From positions 42,886,657-42,950,656 of the forward strand of contig OY992539.1 of NCBI GenBank assembly GCA_963921195.1: DNA of 64,000 nt, read 5' to 3'. Numbering within the stretch: position 1 is the first letter of the stretch; each line of letters begins with the position of its first letter. The translations under genes were made by a program, and so were the position numbers. Under the pieces are notes generated by a model. The model saw only the letters and a program-made list of their open reading frames with translations. It was not told the DNA's origin and made no database searches. Shown in pieces: positions 11,398 to 23,354 of this stretch. The stretch is from Pegoplata infirma (lineage: Eukaryota; Arthropoda; Insecta; Diptera; Anthomyiidae).

Positions 11398-12030
11398 CAT
11401 AGATGGGACTAATTAATTAATGGGACCAATTAATTGATGGTTTAATTACCATTTAATTGATATCAATGGTAATGAAATTGTTTTCATTACAATTGGTTGT
11501 ATCAATTGCACCAATTAAATTACTAATCAATTTAATTACTAATGAAAATTAAAAAAAAAAATAATTACCATTGGTATGACATCAATTAAAAAAAATAATT
11601 ACCATTAGTAAAAGTCGTCACAATATTGTCAAAATCGTTAATATTTCAAAATATCTGTTGTTTTTTGTTATTTTGTATTTAAATTTTTCACATTTTATGA
11701 ACCAAACGCACGTTTGCCTTTTGTATAACACAATATTTGAAGTTTTTTTATTTGCGTTTAGATTTTTGTCTTTATTCATATTTAAAAAAAACATGCTTTG
11801 ATGTTTAAATTTATAACTTTTCAAAAAGACAAAAATGTGTAAACAAATGGTTTTGAAACCAATTATAATTGGTGTTTTTCAACAATTGGTGCATTTCATT
11901 ACAATTGGTAATTATTTTTTCAATTAAAAAAATTTAATTACCATTAAATGGTAATGAAATTTTTTTCATTACCATTGATATCAACCAATGGTAATTAAAT
12001 TTCAATGGTAATGAAAAATTCCCATCTATG
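11398..12030. mobile_element. hAT-type MITE, perfect 8-bp target duplication
   Basis: Terminal repeats CATAGATGGGA and TCCCATCTATG are flanked by CTTTCAAG at 11390-11397 and 12031-12038. Subterminal parts consist of short inverted and direct repeats of ATTACCATTGGT/ACCAATTGTAAT. The middle (about 11610-11840) is unrelated A/T-rich sequence without a transposase. The 8-bp duplication points to the hAT superfamily. The exact duplication suggests a fairly recent insertion. Confidence 0.85.
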
Positions 12031-12038
12031 CTTTCAAG

Positions 12039-12560
12039 GGCTCATCTGTTGGATGCCCTTCGTCGTAGTGATGTCTGTTAAATTACTTCTTCTTTTTTCC
12101 AAGGGGGTGGTTTGTTTGGTTGATTTTTTAACGCGTTTCTTCTTCTTTTTCTTCATACGTTAACTAAATTTAATTTATTTTAACAAATATGTTTTGAAAA
12201 ATTTAATACTGATAAAAATATAACAAAAAAAATAAACTTTATTCTCACGTGACTAATACATAAAAAATTATCAATACAATATATATAGGAATCCACCCCC
12301 ATCGAAGACTAAAGGTATTAAATATTGTAGAATAAATTTAATAATATCAATGTTAACGCCAAAAAAAAACCATAACCATTACGTGACAAAATGCCAAAAT
12401 ATTTTTTATTTTATATGAGAAAATTTTTTAAAAAAAATTTTCACATTAGGTTTAAATTACAATTTGATTTGGAGGGAAATGTTTAATAACCCAGCAAACA
12501 GAAACGCAAAATTTGAATGTGATGAATCTTAAAATACTTCCCACTTTGTCAAAAAATAAA
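12039..12560. other. AT-rich stretch without recognised features
   Basis: A CCCAGCAAAC sequence at 12491 resembles the ends of the CCC-type MITEs, but no partner end is visible. Otherwise no gene or repeat is recognised. Confidence 0.4.
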
Positions 12561-12563
12561 AGT

Positions 12564-12935
12564 GAGAGTGTTACATTTTTGTGCAACACTTTTTGTTTAT
12601 TGAGAGTATCAAAAATGCGGATATACTGGCCCTCAACAATTTCCAACACTCGACTGTGGTCAGAAACCAATCAACAACCGATTCATAATGAAATCCGCAA
12701 GCGAAAATGGTCCTGGATAGGTCACACTTTGCTAAAACCACCAGAAGACATAGCAAAACAAGCTTTAGAGTGGAACCCACAAGGCAGCCGCCGTTCAGGA
12801 CGTCCATCGCATACCTGGAAACGCCATATAACAAGTGAGATGTCCAAACTAAACCTAAATTGGAATGAACTTAAACATCGTGCATCGGATCGAGAATATT
12901 GGAAGCAACTTGTTTTGGCCCTATGCTCCTTGTAG
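12564..12935 (+). pseudogene. Non-LTR retrotransposon ORF2, C-terminal end (5'-truncated LINE)
   Basis: About 120 in-frame codons end at a TAG at 12933-12935. The string RKRKWSWIGHTLLKP, then ALEWNPQGSRRSGRPSHTW and an SDREYWKQLVLALCS tail are the conserved segment after the reverse transcriptase domain in many non-LTR retrotransposons (R-WIGH-L, WNPQG-R--GRP--TW). Upstream residues MRIYWPSTISN also fit. Endonuclease and reverse transcriptase domains are absent, as in a 5'-truncated insertion. The frame is intact, suggesting modest age. The clade is not decided. Confidence 0.85.
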
Positions 12936-13090
12936 GAGTTTAAAGGAACTAATATATATCAAAAATTTGCTTGTTTTTTTTAGTTTTTAAAGTATAAAAT
13001 CTTTAAAAAAAATGTTTCGAATTTGTTCTCATTGTACATTTTATATGTTCTTTTCATCAAAATCACCATCATTGTGCATTTAAGGGTTAA

Positions 13091-15022
13091 TACATGTTTC
13101 GCAATAATCACATAAACCAATCGCCTCTCTAATTAAATTTACTGTTACAATAGTAAATTTTACAATTTTTTTTTGTATGTCTCAGACTCTCAGATTCTCA
13201 GAATCTCAGACTCTGAGACATTTTTTCTATATAGAAAAAATCTCAGATTCTGAGACATTTTTTCTATGTAGAAAAAGTCCCAGATTCTGAGACATTTTTC
13301 CTATATAGAAAAAGTCTCAGATTCTGAGACAATTTTTCTATATAGAAAAAGTCTCAGATTCTGAGACAATTTTTCTATATAGAAAAAGTCTCAGATTCTG
13401 AGACAATTTTTCTATATAGAAAAAGTCTCAGATTCTGAGACAATTTTTCTATATAGAAAAAGTCTCAGATTCTGAGACAATTTTTCTATATAGAAAAAGT
13501 CTCAGATTCTGAGACAATTTTTCTATATAGAAAAAGTCTCAGATTCTGAGACAATTTTTCTATATAGAAAAAGTCTCAGATTCTGAGACAATTTTTCTAT
13601 ATAGAAAAAGTCTCAGATTCTGAGACAATTTTTCTATATAGAAAAAGTCTCAGATTCTGAGACAATTTTTCTATATAGAAAAAGTCTCAGATTCTGAGAC
13701 AATTTTTCTATATAGAAAAAGTCTCAGATTCTGAGACAATTTTTCTATATAGAAAAAGTCTCAGATTCTGAGACAATTTTTCTATATAGAAAAAGTCTCA
13801 GATTCTGAGACAATTTTTCTATATAGAAAAAGTCTCAGATTCTGAGACAATTTTTCTATATAGAAAAAGTCTCAGATTCTGAGACAATTTTTCTATATAG
13901 AAAAAGTCTCAGATTCTGAGACAATTTTTCTATATAGAAAAAGTCTCAGATTCTGAGACAATTTTTCTATATAGAAAAAGTCTCAGATTCTGAGACAATT
14001 TTTCTATATAGAAAAAGTCTTAGATTCTGAGACAATTTTTCTATATAGAAAAAGTCTCAGATTGTGAGACATTTTTTCTTTATAGAAAATTTATTTAATA
14101 TAGAAAAAGTCTCAGATTCTGAGATATTTATTTAATATAGAAAAAGTCTCAGATTCTAAGACATTTTTTCTATATAGAAAAAATCACAGATGTTGAGACA
14201 TTTTTTCTCAGAATCTGAGATTTTTTTATATAGAAAAAATTTCTCAGAATCTGTTATTTTTTCTATATAGAATCTGAGATTTTTGATTTTTTAGATTTTT
14301 TCTCAGACTTTGAGACATTTTTTCTATATAGAAAAATCTCATATTCTGAGAAAAAATGTCTAAGCATCTGTGATTTTTTCTATATAGAAAAAATCTCCGA
14401 TTTTGAAACATTTTTTCTAGAAAAAAATCTCGGATTCTTAGACATTTTTTCTATATAGAGAAAATCTCAAAAATCTATATAGAAAAAATCTCAGATTCTG
14501 AAACATTTTTTCTATATAGAAAAGATCTCGGATTCTGAGACAAGAAAAAATCTCAGATTCTGAGAAATTTTTTCTCACATTCTGAGACATTTTTCTGAGA
14601 CATTTTTTCTATACAGAAAAATGTCTCAGATTTTAATAAATTTTTTCTATAAAGAAAAAGTCTCAGACTCTGTTAGATTTATCCTCGTTTATTCCGGGAC
14701 AGTTACTCTTCATACACATAAAATGTGTCAAATCGATTAGTTGGTATTTGTAGCATTTGTTGCTGATGGTAACTAGCAGTGGTGGTGGATGGTGATGATG
14801 ATGATAAATTGTTAATGAAAATCCATTAAATTTTTAAGCATTTTTTGGAGGACATTTTTTTTGTACTTTAATTTGGATACATCACAATCATGGTATTTAA
14901 CTTTGGGTAGAAGAGATTAAATTTGGGAAAATACATACAAAAAAAAATTGTAAAATTTACTATTGTAACAGTAAATTTAATTAGAGAGGCGATTGGTTTA
15001 TGTGATTATTGCGAAACATGTA
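13091..15022. mobile_element. Element with perfect 90-bp inverted repeats enclosing a satellite
   Basis: Bases 13091-13180 and 14933-15022 are exact reverse complements over 90 bp (outer end TACATGTTTCGCAATAATCA, inner end TTTTTTTTTGTATGT). Between them are the 37-bp satellite (to about 14690) and about 240 bp of other sequence with GTGGTGGATGGTGATGATGA. The outermost TA could be the duplication of a TA-targeting transposon. No transposase is present. A second satellite block begins immediately outside the right repeat. Confidence 0.75.
13181..14690. repeat. Satellite array, 37-bp double-palindrome unit
   Basis: From about 13300 to 14060 some 20 units are almost identical: CTCAGATTCTGAGA followed by CAATTTTTCTATATAGAAAA and AGT. 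Both parts are palindromic. Flanking units up to 14690 are degenerate, shortened and partly in the opposite orientation. A homogeneous core with decayed edges is the pattern expected from unequal exchange. Confidence 0.93.
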
Positions 15023-15024
15023 TA

Positions 15025-15825
15025 TCAGATTCTGAGAATCTGAGATTTTGATTCTGAGAATCTGAGATTTTTTCTATATAGAAAAAATGTCTCAGAATCT
15101 GAGATTTTTTCTATATAGAAAAAATGTCTCAGAATCTGAGACTTTTTCTATATAGAAAAAATGTCTAAGAATCTGAAACTTTTTCTATATAGAAAAAATA
15201 TCTCAGAATTTTCGTTTCTATATAAAAAAATTGTCTCAGAATCTGAGCCTTTTTCTATATAGAAAAATTGTCTCAGAATCTAAGAATTTTCCTATAAAGA
15301 AAAATTGTCTCAGAATCTGAGCCTTTTTCTATATAGAAAAATTGTCTTAGAATCTGAGACTTTTTCTATATAGAAAAATTGTCTCAGAACCTGAGACTTT
15401 TTCTATGTAGAAAAATTGTCTTAGAATCTGGGACTATATAGAAAAATTGTCTCAGAATATGGGACTATTTCTATATAAAAAAATTTTCTCAAAATATGAC
15501 TCTTTTTCTATATAGAAAAACTGTCTCAGAATCTGAGACTTTTTTTATATAGAAAAAATGTCTCTGAGAAAAATCTCAGACTTTTTTTATATCAAAAAAT
15601 ATCTATTTTTTTATATAGAAAATATCTGAAACTTTTTTGGAAGTCTGCGACTTTTTCTATAAAAAAAAAAAGAATCTGAGACTTTTTTTATATAGAAAAA
15701 TTTTATCAGAGACTTTTTCTATAGAAAAAATGTCTCAGTATCTGATACTTTTTCTATATAGAAAAAACGTCTTAGAATCTGAGATTTGTTCTACGTAGAA
15801 AAAAATGTCTCAGAGTCTAAAAATT
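15025..15825. repeat. Satellite array, degenerate, opposite orientation
   Basis: About 20 units of TGTCTCAGAATCTGAGACTT and TTTCTATATAGAAAAA, the reverse orientation of the array at 13.2-14.7 kb, start right after the 90-bp repeat. Units are interrupted by indels, so it is older than the neighbouring array. Confidence 0.88.
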
Positions 15826-16407
15826 TTCAGCCCTTAGTGCAAAAATCAAGGGATAGGTGTGCCGACTTACTGCATATGTACGGCTAAATGTGGTAATTAA
15901 ACTTTAAGCCTAAATTGTGTGAGTGTGTGTGAGTGTAACTGTCGTATACAACATTGTGCAAACTTCATGTGACATCATCAGCAGCAGCAACAACAACAAA
16001 TTGTTGCCGCTATGGGCTTGTTGTAACCGAAAACTAAATGCCAACCAAAGAGGTGTGAGTTTGATATTCTTGACAGGTTAATAGTTACTGTGTAAACAAT
16101 TTAGCGTTTTTATAAACACAATTAATAATTTTTTGGAAAAACGAAAATCGTTTTAAAAAATTCTCAAACTTTGAGAGTTTGAAGTTAAGGCAATATTGAA
16201 TCGATGTAATCTGTCTACAGTCAGTACAAATAATTTGATAATTTTAAATATGTAGAAAATTTTTAGGTTTCACATCATCATAACCTGACGCTTTTGTTGT
16301 CTACCAAAAAGTAAGCCTCACTGTTTACCACATAGATGTTAAATCACATATATTGTGTGAAAGCGTGGTTTTATGTTTGTTTTTTTTTTTTTATGCACAC
16401 TAAAAAC
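15826..16407. other. Unassigned sequence, possibly low copy
   Basis: It contains a GTGTGAGTGTGTGTGAGTGT tract (near 15918) and a CAGCAGCAGCAACAACAACA tract (near 15979). G+C is slightly higher than around it. No open frame or terminal repeat is recognised; it may be ancestral unique sequence. Confidence 0.4.
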
Positions 16408-17036
16408 CAGGGCTTCTTACTAAATTTTGCTTCACGACCCCTTTGAGGCATCTTAAATATATCGCGAGTTATTAAATTTTAATTTATTTTCAACAAACAT
16501 GGGTCTCTGTTCAAAACATGGACTGAATGGATATTTGGTTATATGTTGTACTCGTATTAGAGTAAAAAATACACTAACAATAGATTATCCTAACAAGGTG
16601 GTGGTTGTGATGTCTAGGGTGACGACCAGACTGTGTTGTTACCACTATGAAAGTGACAAAAAAATAATCTTAGTTCGATTTCAGTCTGGGGTATAGATGT
16701 TAATAATGTATTTCCAAAACATTTTCCAAAACAAACAGACATTTAAAAAACCTACTGATGTTTGTAACCGATGCATTTACCAGCCAAATTTTGAAAATAT
16801 ATAATTTAAGGAGACGCTTTTATGAGGGCTAGACGTAAACACGGACCGACTTTTGCCAAATTAAAATAGGGTTTCTCCTTGAATTAAGGGAAGATTAAAT
16901 TTAAGATTTCTGCCTCGACCTGTATCGCCCTACTATTTACTTGAAAAAATTAACGGACTTCTCTAAATCAATTCAAAAACTTAATGATCGTGGGTCTCAA
17001 TTGCTGAGTCTGACCCACCATTTAAGAAACCCTACT
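16408..17036. mobile_element. Possible old hAT-like element
   Basis: The left side reads CAGGGCTTCTTACTAAATTT followed by TTCACGACCCC. The right side, reversed, reads TAGGGTTTCTTAAATGGTGG followed by GTCAGACTCAG. Such GGGTTTCTTAA ends occur in some hAT elements. No target duplication can be read and the interior shows no transposase. It may be coincidence. Confidence 0.35.
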
Positions 17037-17807
17037 TTAGTCCATTTAATAATTAGCACGAAAAGCTTTTTTTTAACATTACGGTACGGTGAATCACTGA
17101 TGTTGATAATAAGTTTTATGAAAAAAAAAATTGCTAATTATTTACATAAAGTTTTTTTTTTTTGTTTTAAATTTTTTTTATATTACATATTATTTTGATT
17201 AGGGCCTGACAAATGAAAGCAAATAGCGGGAAACTAATTTTTCATCATTAATTATCATCTATATAATAATATAGTATAGGCGGCTTTTTTAAAAAAAAAA
17301 ACTTTTTAGATTTTATTATAGAAGACTGTGATAAGAAATTTAAATCACACTTAAAATAACTTACAAGGAAAGTCTTATTTTTGACATAGTACAATATTCA
17401 TAAATTTTAAAATAGGGGGAAGAGCTGGGAAAAACGGACAGTCAAAAAAAAAAGTAATTAATAAATGGCGTACAAAATAAATTGGTATTTATCCAAAATT
17501 TTTGTCCGTTCCGCTTTAAATTGCTTAGTTTTTAAAACACTGAAATTTCGGAGAACAATAGGGTCTTGAGAATCCTTAAACCTGGATAAATCAAAAACTA
17601 TTTCTCAGAGGGTTTTAAGGTATTTTACGGTCGCCTTCTACCAGTCAAAAGCTACAAAAATGCTGTTGAACTTATTGTCGTGTCAGCAATATTTACCAAG
17701 CAATATTTATCTGTCATTATTACAATCTACGGAATGCCAAATTTTAGATTTAAAATTAGCGACCAATATAGTCCCCATTTGTGTAGAGCATTTCCATATT
17801 TTTATAC
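17037..17807. other. AT-rich stretch with one dispersed-repeat fragment
   Basis: About 17500-17705 (AGGGTCTTGAGAAT, then GTGTCAGCAATATTTA) is paralogous to 59300-59460, where GGGTCTTGAGAATT and GTGTCGGCAATATTTA occur in the same order. Nothing else was recognised. Confidence 0.5.
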
Positions 17808-18640
17808 CCTCCACTCTAGTGATAAAGGGTTTATATAAGTTTGTCATTACGCTTGTAACACCTCTAAATGTTGGTCTAGGACCCCATAAAGTACATATAT
17901 TCATGATCCTCGATCGATTTTAAGAAGATCTAGCGATGTCCGTCCGTCTGTCTGTCTGTTGAAAACACGCTAACTTTTGAAAGACTTTACTCCTAAAGTT
18001 TGGCACATACGTTGGGCATTCATCTGGTCAGGTTGGTATTGCAATCCAGCGAAAACGGTGCAGTGGTTCAAAAGTTTTGAGCAAAAGACGGAATTTCGGC
18101 AAGGGTTTTTCGTGAATTTATGAGATAAAAAACACACTAACTTTCGAAAGGCAATTCTGAGGATGCTGAAGCATGGCATATATATTTTCCATTCCACTGG
18201 CCTAGTTTGTATTGAATTTCAGCATAATCGGTCTAGTGGTTCAAAAGTTATTAGTAAAACCGTGAATATCAGATTAGTTTTACCTTAAATTCACGTGTTG
18301 AATACCCGTTAAACATGTTTTAAAAAAATTGGTCAGTCACAAAAATATTTTACAACGTATTTTTGTCACTCAAAAATATTTTTACACTAAAAAAAAAATA
18401 CACTCGAAAAAAATTTGACAATTAAAAAAATTTTACACTCAAAAAAAAATTTAGTAAATTATATATATTTTTTTTTTTAAAGTACTAAAAAAGTTGTTTT
18501 ACACAAAATAAAATATTTCTAATCAAAAATGTTATTTTTTCACGTTAGAAAATTTACTATCACATAAAAAGGGCATTGGGAAGGTATTCATAGATTCGGC
18601 CAAGTCGAATTTAACTTTTCTACTTTTTTGATTTTGAAAT
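17808..18640 (+). mobile_element. mini-me-like retroposon, family B
   Basis: It starts TTATACCCTCCACTCTAG and carries the core TAGCGATGTCCGTCCGTCTG with a GTCY tract at about 17934-17960. The tail reads GTATTCATAGATTCGGCCAA followed by TAACTTTTCTAC. Sections AACACGCTAACTTT and GAATTTCAGCATAATCGGTC recur in the second copy at 29966-30530. A conserved core next to TA-rich and (GTCY)n segments is the hallmark of dipteran mini-me elements; the identification is from memory. No coding sequence. Confidence 0.65.
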
Positions 18641-18965
18641 CGGATAAGTCGATCTTAAGTTATTTACTTGTTATATCCTCCATCTATAATATGTAGGAGG
18701 TCTCACTTTATCATTCCGTATGTAACGGAATGATAAACGGAATTATCGGTCGGGGACCACATTAAGTATATTTGTCGTTGATTGAAGATCAATTCCAAGA
18801 CATTCTATGAATATCCGTACGTCTGTCTGTATATAATACGATCCAGTTAAAAAAAAACAGAACGTCCCTCCTAAAGTTTCGAATATGCTCCTTGGCATGT
18901 TAGGTTCGTAAATGGGCAAAATCGGATCAGGGGGAAAAAAGTTTCCCCTTGAAGAACTAAACCAA
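18641..18965 (-). mobile_element. mini-me-like retroposon, family C, fragment
   Basis: CTTGTTATATCCTCCATCTA, TTATCATTCCGTATGTAACG and GTACGTCTGTCTGTATATAA parallel other family-C pieces at 29533-29835 and 53935-54310. The (GTCY) tract is short. It directly follows the family-B copy. Confidence 0.5.
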
Positions 18966-19308
18966 CCTCTAAAAAATTGCATTTTGTGAACATGTTAAAC
19001 CAATTTATTTCAGAAGAAGTTCAGAGAGCTGCATTAGAACATGTCGTGTTTTAGGCGAGGATATCTTCTTATATGTATAAATACAACTCTAATAAAAATA
19101 TTATGCTAATTTTACTAAATAGATCTAATTTGATCCGTAAAATAGTTGTATCAAATAATATCTAATTGTTTTACTTTAGATCAAAAAATATAAAAATTAA
19201 TACAATTTGATCCGGAATTTGGTCAAATCTAATTATATCAAATTGATCTTATAATATCTATTTTTATATAATTTGATGAGCAAAACCAAAATACGAATCT
19301 AATCATAT
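18966..19308. other. A/T-rich block with repeated ATTTGATC motifs
   Basis: At 19100-19290 the motif AATTTGATC and its complement GATCAAATT recur several times in both orientations, as in the subterminal part of a MITE. No duplication could be defined. Confidence 0.35.
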
Positions 19309-19700
19309 ATGAGGCATTCCACACCAAATGTCCAGCGAAAAAAAAACATGTGTACCGTAAACTTCTGAATAGGTTGTATCGATATGTTTTTACTGTAAAT
19401 TGACCACAACCATTTCAACGCCCACTTATTTCGATTAATTTGAAATCAAAGACCATCTGGACCAATTTGGCTAATTTTTGTTCGTCAATGTTCAACTTAG
19501 GTTTTACAGAGCTAAAAATTGACCACGCCCACTTTTAGGTCCACTTTTTGATATATCTAAAATGGCAGAACTGGACCGATTCGGCTATTGTTTTTAATTG
19601 TTTGTCATAGTCCCACTAAGGTTTTTATGGAAAGAAAAACTGTCTACGGCCTCATACCTTTAAAACGCCCACTTTTCTTTAAAGATGGGTGGTTGTCACT
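19309..19700 (+). mobile_element. Fold-back repeat fragment, GGCATTCCACACC end
   Basis: It opens ATGAGGCATTCCACACCAAA, TGTCCAGCG and AACATGTGTACCGTAAACTT, matching the end at 1420-1442 and the inner sequence at 60750-60780. It then diverges into a set of short related segments (GACCACGCCCACTTTTAGGT). One arm only; no coding sequence. Confidence 0.55.
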
Positions 19701-20075
19701 AAGAACAGAATATAAATATCGAATCTTGATGTTAAAACCCATCAAATACATCTATAAGAAATTAAGTCACAGAACAATCACAAACAAATTTATTGAAATA
19801 TGGACAGGACAACGTTTGTCGGGTCAGCACATGGACGTACACAGGGGGGCAAAGGTGGCACGTGCCTCCCCCTTTTCGACTTAAAAATTTTGAAAATTTA
19901 ATACACTAGGCTGCATTATACAAAAAACAGACATAAGTTTTTAAATATTTTAGTTTCACTGTTGAACAAATTCAGAGGAGTCTAACTCCAATAAATGCAA
20001 ATACATGAATAAGATCGATTTAAAACTTCTGATTCAAAGTCCGCCTTCCAAATTTTTCTACCACGTTAGACATGT
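19701..20075. other. Unassigned sequence
   Basis: A slightly G-rich stretch GTACACAGGGGGGCAAAGGT (19838) followed by CACGTGCCTCCCCC resembles ends of widespread insertion repeats, similar in feel to 63865-63910. No pair could be defined. No coding pattern. Confidence 0.3.
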
Positions 20076-20345
20076 TTGTATGAAAAAATCACAGATTTTG
20101 AGAAATTTTTACTAAAGAAATATTCTTAAATTTTTAATATACATAGAAAATTCTCAGATTCAGAAAATCTTTTCTAGCCAAATTCTGACATTCTGAAACA
20201 TTTTTTTTATAGAAAAATTCGGAGATTCAGAGACATTTTTTTATAAGAAAATACTTAGATTCTAAAACATTTATCCAGTAGAAATGTTTCAAAAAACTCT
20301 GATAGTCTAACAATGAGATATTTTTTTCCATAGAAACTTAAAATA
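20076..20345. repeat. Degenerate remnants of the CAGATTCTGAG satellite
   Basis: About seven decayed units, such as CACAGATTTTGAGAAATTTT, TTCTCAGATTCAGAAAATCT and GGAGATTCAGAGACATTTTT, keep the 35-40 bp spacing of the satellite. No homogeneous core remains. Confidence 0.65.
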
Positions 20346-21952
20346 AATTGGGATGACCGACCATACATGCTTTTAAAATTTGATCGGTGTAACCAATGTC
20401 AATTTTGACTGTTAAATTTTGTTAAAATCAATTTTTTCCGCGGAAATTTTTTTTTTTCAAAATTGTTTTTTCTCAAAATGATTTTTTTACTAAATACTTG
20501 AAAAATTTGTATTTAGTATTTTGACAAAATTTTGTAAATATTTTTTTAAGTGTATGACTTTTATAAACTTTTGTTTAAAAGTTTTCAGGTCATTTATATC
20601 CGGAAACAGTTTTTTGTTAAACATTTAAAAGGCCTACAAAAACTTTACGAATTAAATAAATCCACTGTTTAAAAACCACACTTTAAATTAATGGTTAACG
20701 ATTTGAATAAAATTTTGTTTCTAAGAAATTTTAATTAAATTAAAGTAATTAGAATTTTTAATAACAATTTAAATGACTCTACATAGAAGCAAACATTTCA
20801 AGATAAATTGAATACGTGAAACTAATTACATTAAGGAATTACCCCACAGATTATTTAATAAATAAAATCTATTATTCAGTAGATAAAAAAACACAGTACA
20901 CCGAAAACTCGTTACACGGCTTAGCTCTAAGTTGCCTGTTTATGGAAGAGGAATAAATTAAACGCTAAAAAATATTTTGAACGGCCTTTTGGAATTGTTT
21001 TAACTTGTTTTTATTACTTTTGTTAAAAATATTAGTGAATTTATTTCCAATGAAAATTTTGCCACTTTCACAAACAATTTAATTGTATTGATCAACTATG
21101 TTGTGAAATTAATTTTCTATTATTCTTTGTCAATAACTTCTTTGTTAATATGATAAAATTTCAAATGTGCCAACTATACATACTATATTTTCTGCGTACA
21201 GTTAAATATATTTTTTGCTGTTAAAGCTGGATTACTTAATGCTTCGTTATAAAATAACTCTCCGTTAAGTTTAACTTTTTCAAACAAATTTTAAATTAAG
21301 TTGAGAGTTAGCAGCTAACAGTATATTAAGTAATCTACAGTAATAGTGTAGTGGTTAATTATTTCTAAACTATGCGGCCGTATAGCAAAGTTTTGGTGTA
21401 CATATATAATATTTTAATAATTAATACAAATTGTAAAATTCTAAAAATAATTTAAGAATTTGATTGTCTATGTATGTAGATTAGAGTTGACTGAAAAAAA
21501 AATTAACTAGAGAAAAAAATCATGTTCTTAAAGATAACATGATTTAAAAATCAGAGCTGTGTTTTCTTATTATTTGAACCAATTAATGATGGACAGACTT
21601 AAATCGGTCAAGGATTTAAGTCTAAGGAAAAGGTCGTAACTAACACTTGAATAATTTTACAAGAAAAGCAAAAAACAGTTTTAAATAATATTTTAAATTT
21701 GTGGTTTTTGATTTAATCACACATAATGAAAAAGCTTCTTCATGTTAATGAATTGTTACAGCAATATGAGGAAACATAATTTTTTGGCTAATATAACTTA
21801 ACATCAATATGATGATGCATTGTCATCAATAACCACACTAATGATGCTTGTAATCAATATTATGACAATTCTTCATCATATTTTTAATGCGTTACATTAA
21901 AAAATAATGAAGCATTGCATCATATTGATGTTTTTTTCTTCAATATGATGCA
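20346..21952. other. Long AT-rich stretch without recognised gene
   Basis: About 21626-21720 (GTCGTAACTAACACTTG, then GCAAAAAACAGTTTTAAATA) is related to the left part of the MITE at 32515-32870. About 21800-21950 has inverted runs of CATCAATATGATGATGCATT type, probably an old palindromic repeat into which the next element inserted. Otherwise no coding or RNA signal. Confidence 0.45.
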
Positions 21953-21960
21953 GTTTGTTC

Positions 21961-22443
21961 TAGAGATGGGCGCGTGAGTGGATTTTGACTCACACTCACT
22001 CACGCTCACGCAAAAAATAATCGAATCACTCACTAATCACTCATGCAAATTTTTTTTTTTTACTCACGCTCACTCACTATTCACGTGAGTAATAAAAACC
22101 TTACTCACACCCACGCGTGAATCACGCCAGATTCAATCACGCTCACGCGTGAGTCACTCAAAACCTACTCACGCAATAAAATTTTCTTACCAAAAAAAGA
22201 AAAAAAGTCCAAAAAAAATTTTTTTACAAAAAATTAAAAAAAAATTTGGGCAAATCAAAAAATCTAATCACGCAAACTCACGCAAAAAATAAACGACTCA
22301 CTCACTAATCACTCACTCAGATTTTTTTTCAACTCACACTCACTCACAATCACGTGATTGAAATGAAAATCACTCACACTCACGCGTGATTCACGCGTGA
22401 TTCACGTGAATCACGCAAATCACGTGACCAGCGCCCATCTCTA
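21961..22443. mobile_element. hAT-type MITE rich in TCACTCACG motifs, perfect 8-bp duplication
   Basis: Terminal repeats TAGAGATGGGCGC and GCGCCCATCTCTA are flanked by GTTTGTTC (21953-21960 and 22444-22451). The interior is packed with ACTCACGCTCACG, CACGTGA and CACGCGTGA segments in both orientations. A relative with an imperfect duplication is at 35808-36262, and decayed pieces lie near 1745-1850, 8690-8790 and 54990-55480. No transposase. The exact duplication argues for recent insertion. Confidence 0.88.
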
Positions 22444-22451
22444 GTTTGTTC

Positions 22452-23354
22452 ATCAATATATTTCTATATTATAATAGTAGTAACCTATTATATTACCAAA
22501 AATGTTTTGTGTACGGGGCTTTTCAAACATTTTTTCGGAACCTAGAATGTTTTTAACATTTTTTTTTCTATAGAAAATTTTTAATGAATTTTTTACTCCA
22601 AAACACAAAAATAAAGTTTCAGGAACAATTATGTATCCGGTACTGAGAAAACTTTTAAAAATGATCTCGGAACATAGAAAAATTTGTAATTTTTTTTTAA
22701 AAATCGTTTCACAACAAAATGCAAAAAAATCTTCAAAAAAAAATTATTCGAAACAAAAATAATATTTTTTTTTTTTTTGGAATCCAGTTTTTGAAGATCA
22801 TCTGGGAGTAAAATTAGATTTTGAAGCAAAAACTTAAAACTATTAATATTTAATGGCGAAAAAGAAGGATTAATAGCTAAAAATGTAGTTTTATTATTTT
22901 TTTTTTGAGTTAAAAATGCAATCTTACTCCTAATGATAATCTTCGATGAAAATCGAAATATTGGACGTTCATAAAGAAGATATATTTAAAAAAAAACACT
23001 GGCCTTGAGCTTGATTATACTTACTTAAAAAAAGACTTTAAACCTTTATTTTTGCTAAAAGCATTTGAATGAAGTTTTAAACACAAAAAAAAAAAATGGC
23101 AAACATTTTAGTGTCCAAGATCAAAATCATTCTTTTATGCATTTTTTACTCCAAAACGCAAATTTGTAAAAAAATGTTGTGTTCAGGAACATTTTTAAAA
23201 CTCTTTTCGGAACTTTTTTAATTTTTTCCTAACAGCATTTTTAATGACTTTTTACACCAAAGCGCAAAAAAAATTTGACAAAAAGTTTTTTTTATGTTTT
23301 GATCTCTCATAAAAAAATAAATAGAGAATTAAAAACTTATTTTGGTGACATGAC
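22452..23354. other. AT-rich stretch with internally repetitive texture
   Basis: Segments such as TTTTTACTCCAAAACGCAAA recur at 22600, 23145 and 23260 and, less exactly, near 55540. These may be copies of one dispersed repeat. No open frame or terminal repeat is recognised. Confidence 0.35.

Noticed and set aside
12571..12834. 87-codon minus-strand opening
   Set aside because: Shadow of the LINE ORF2 C-terminal region on the opposite strand.
13181..14690. Regular palindromic repeats resembling a CRISPR array
   Set aside because: Units are contiguous with no unique spacers, and the surrounding sequence is eukaryotic repeat DNA. It is a satellite.
16499..16696. 65-codon plus-strand opening
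   Set aside because: No motif recognised; it may lie in an old hAT-like remnant, and the length is expected by chance.
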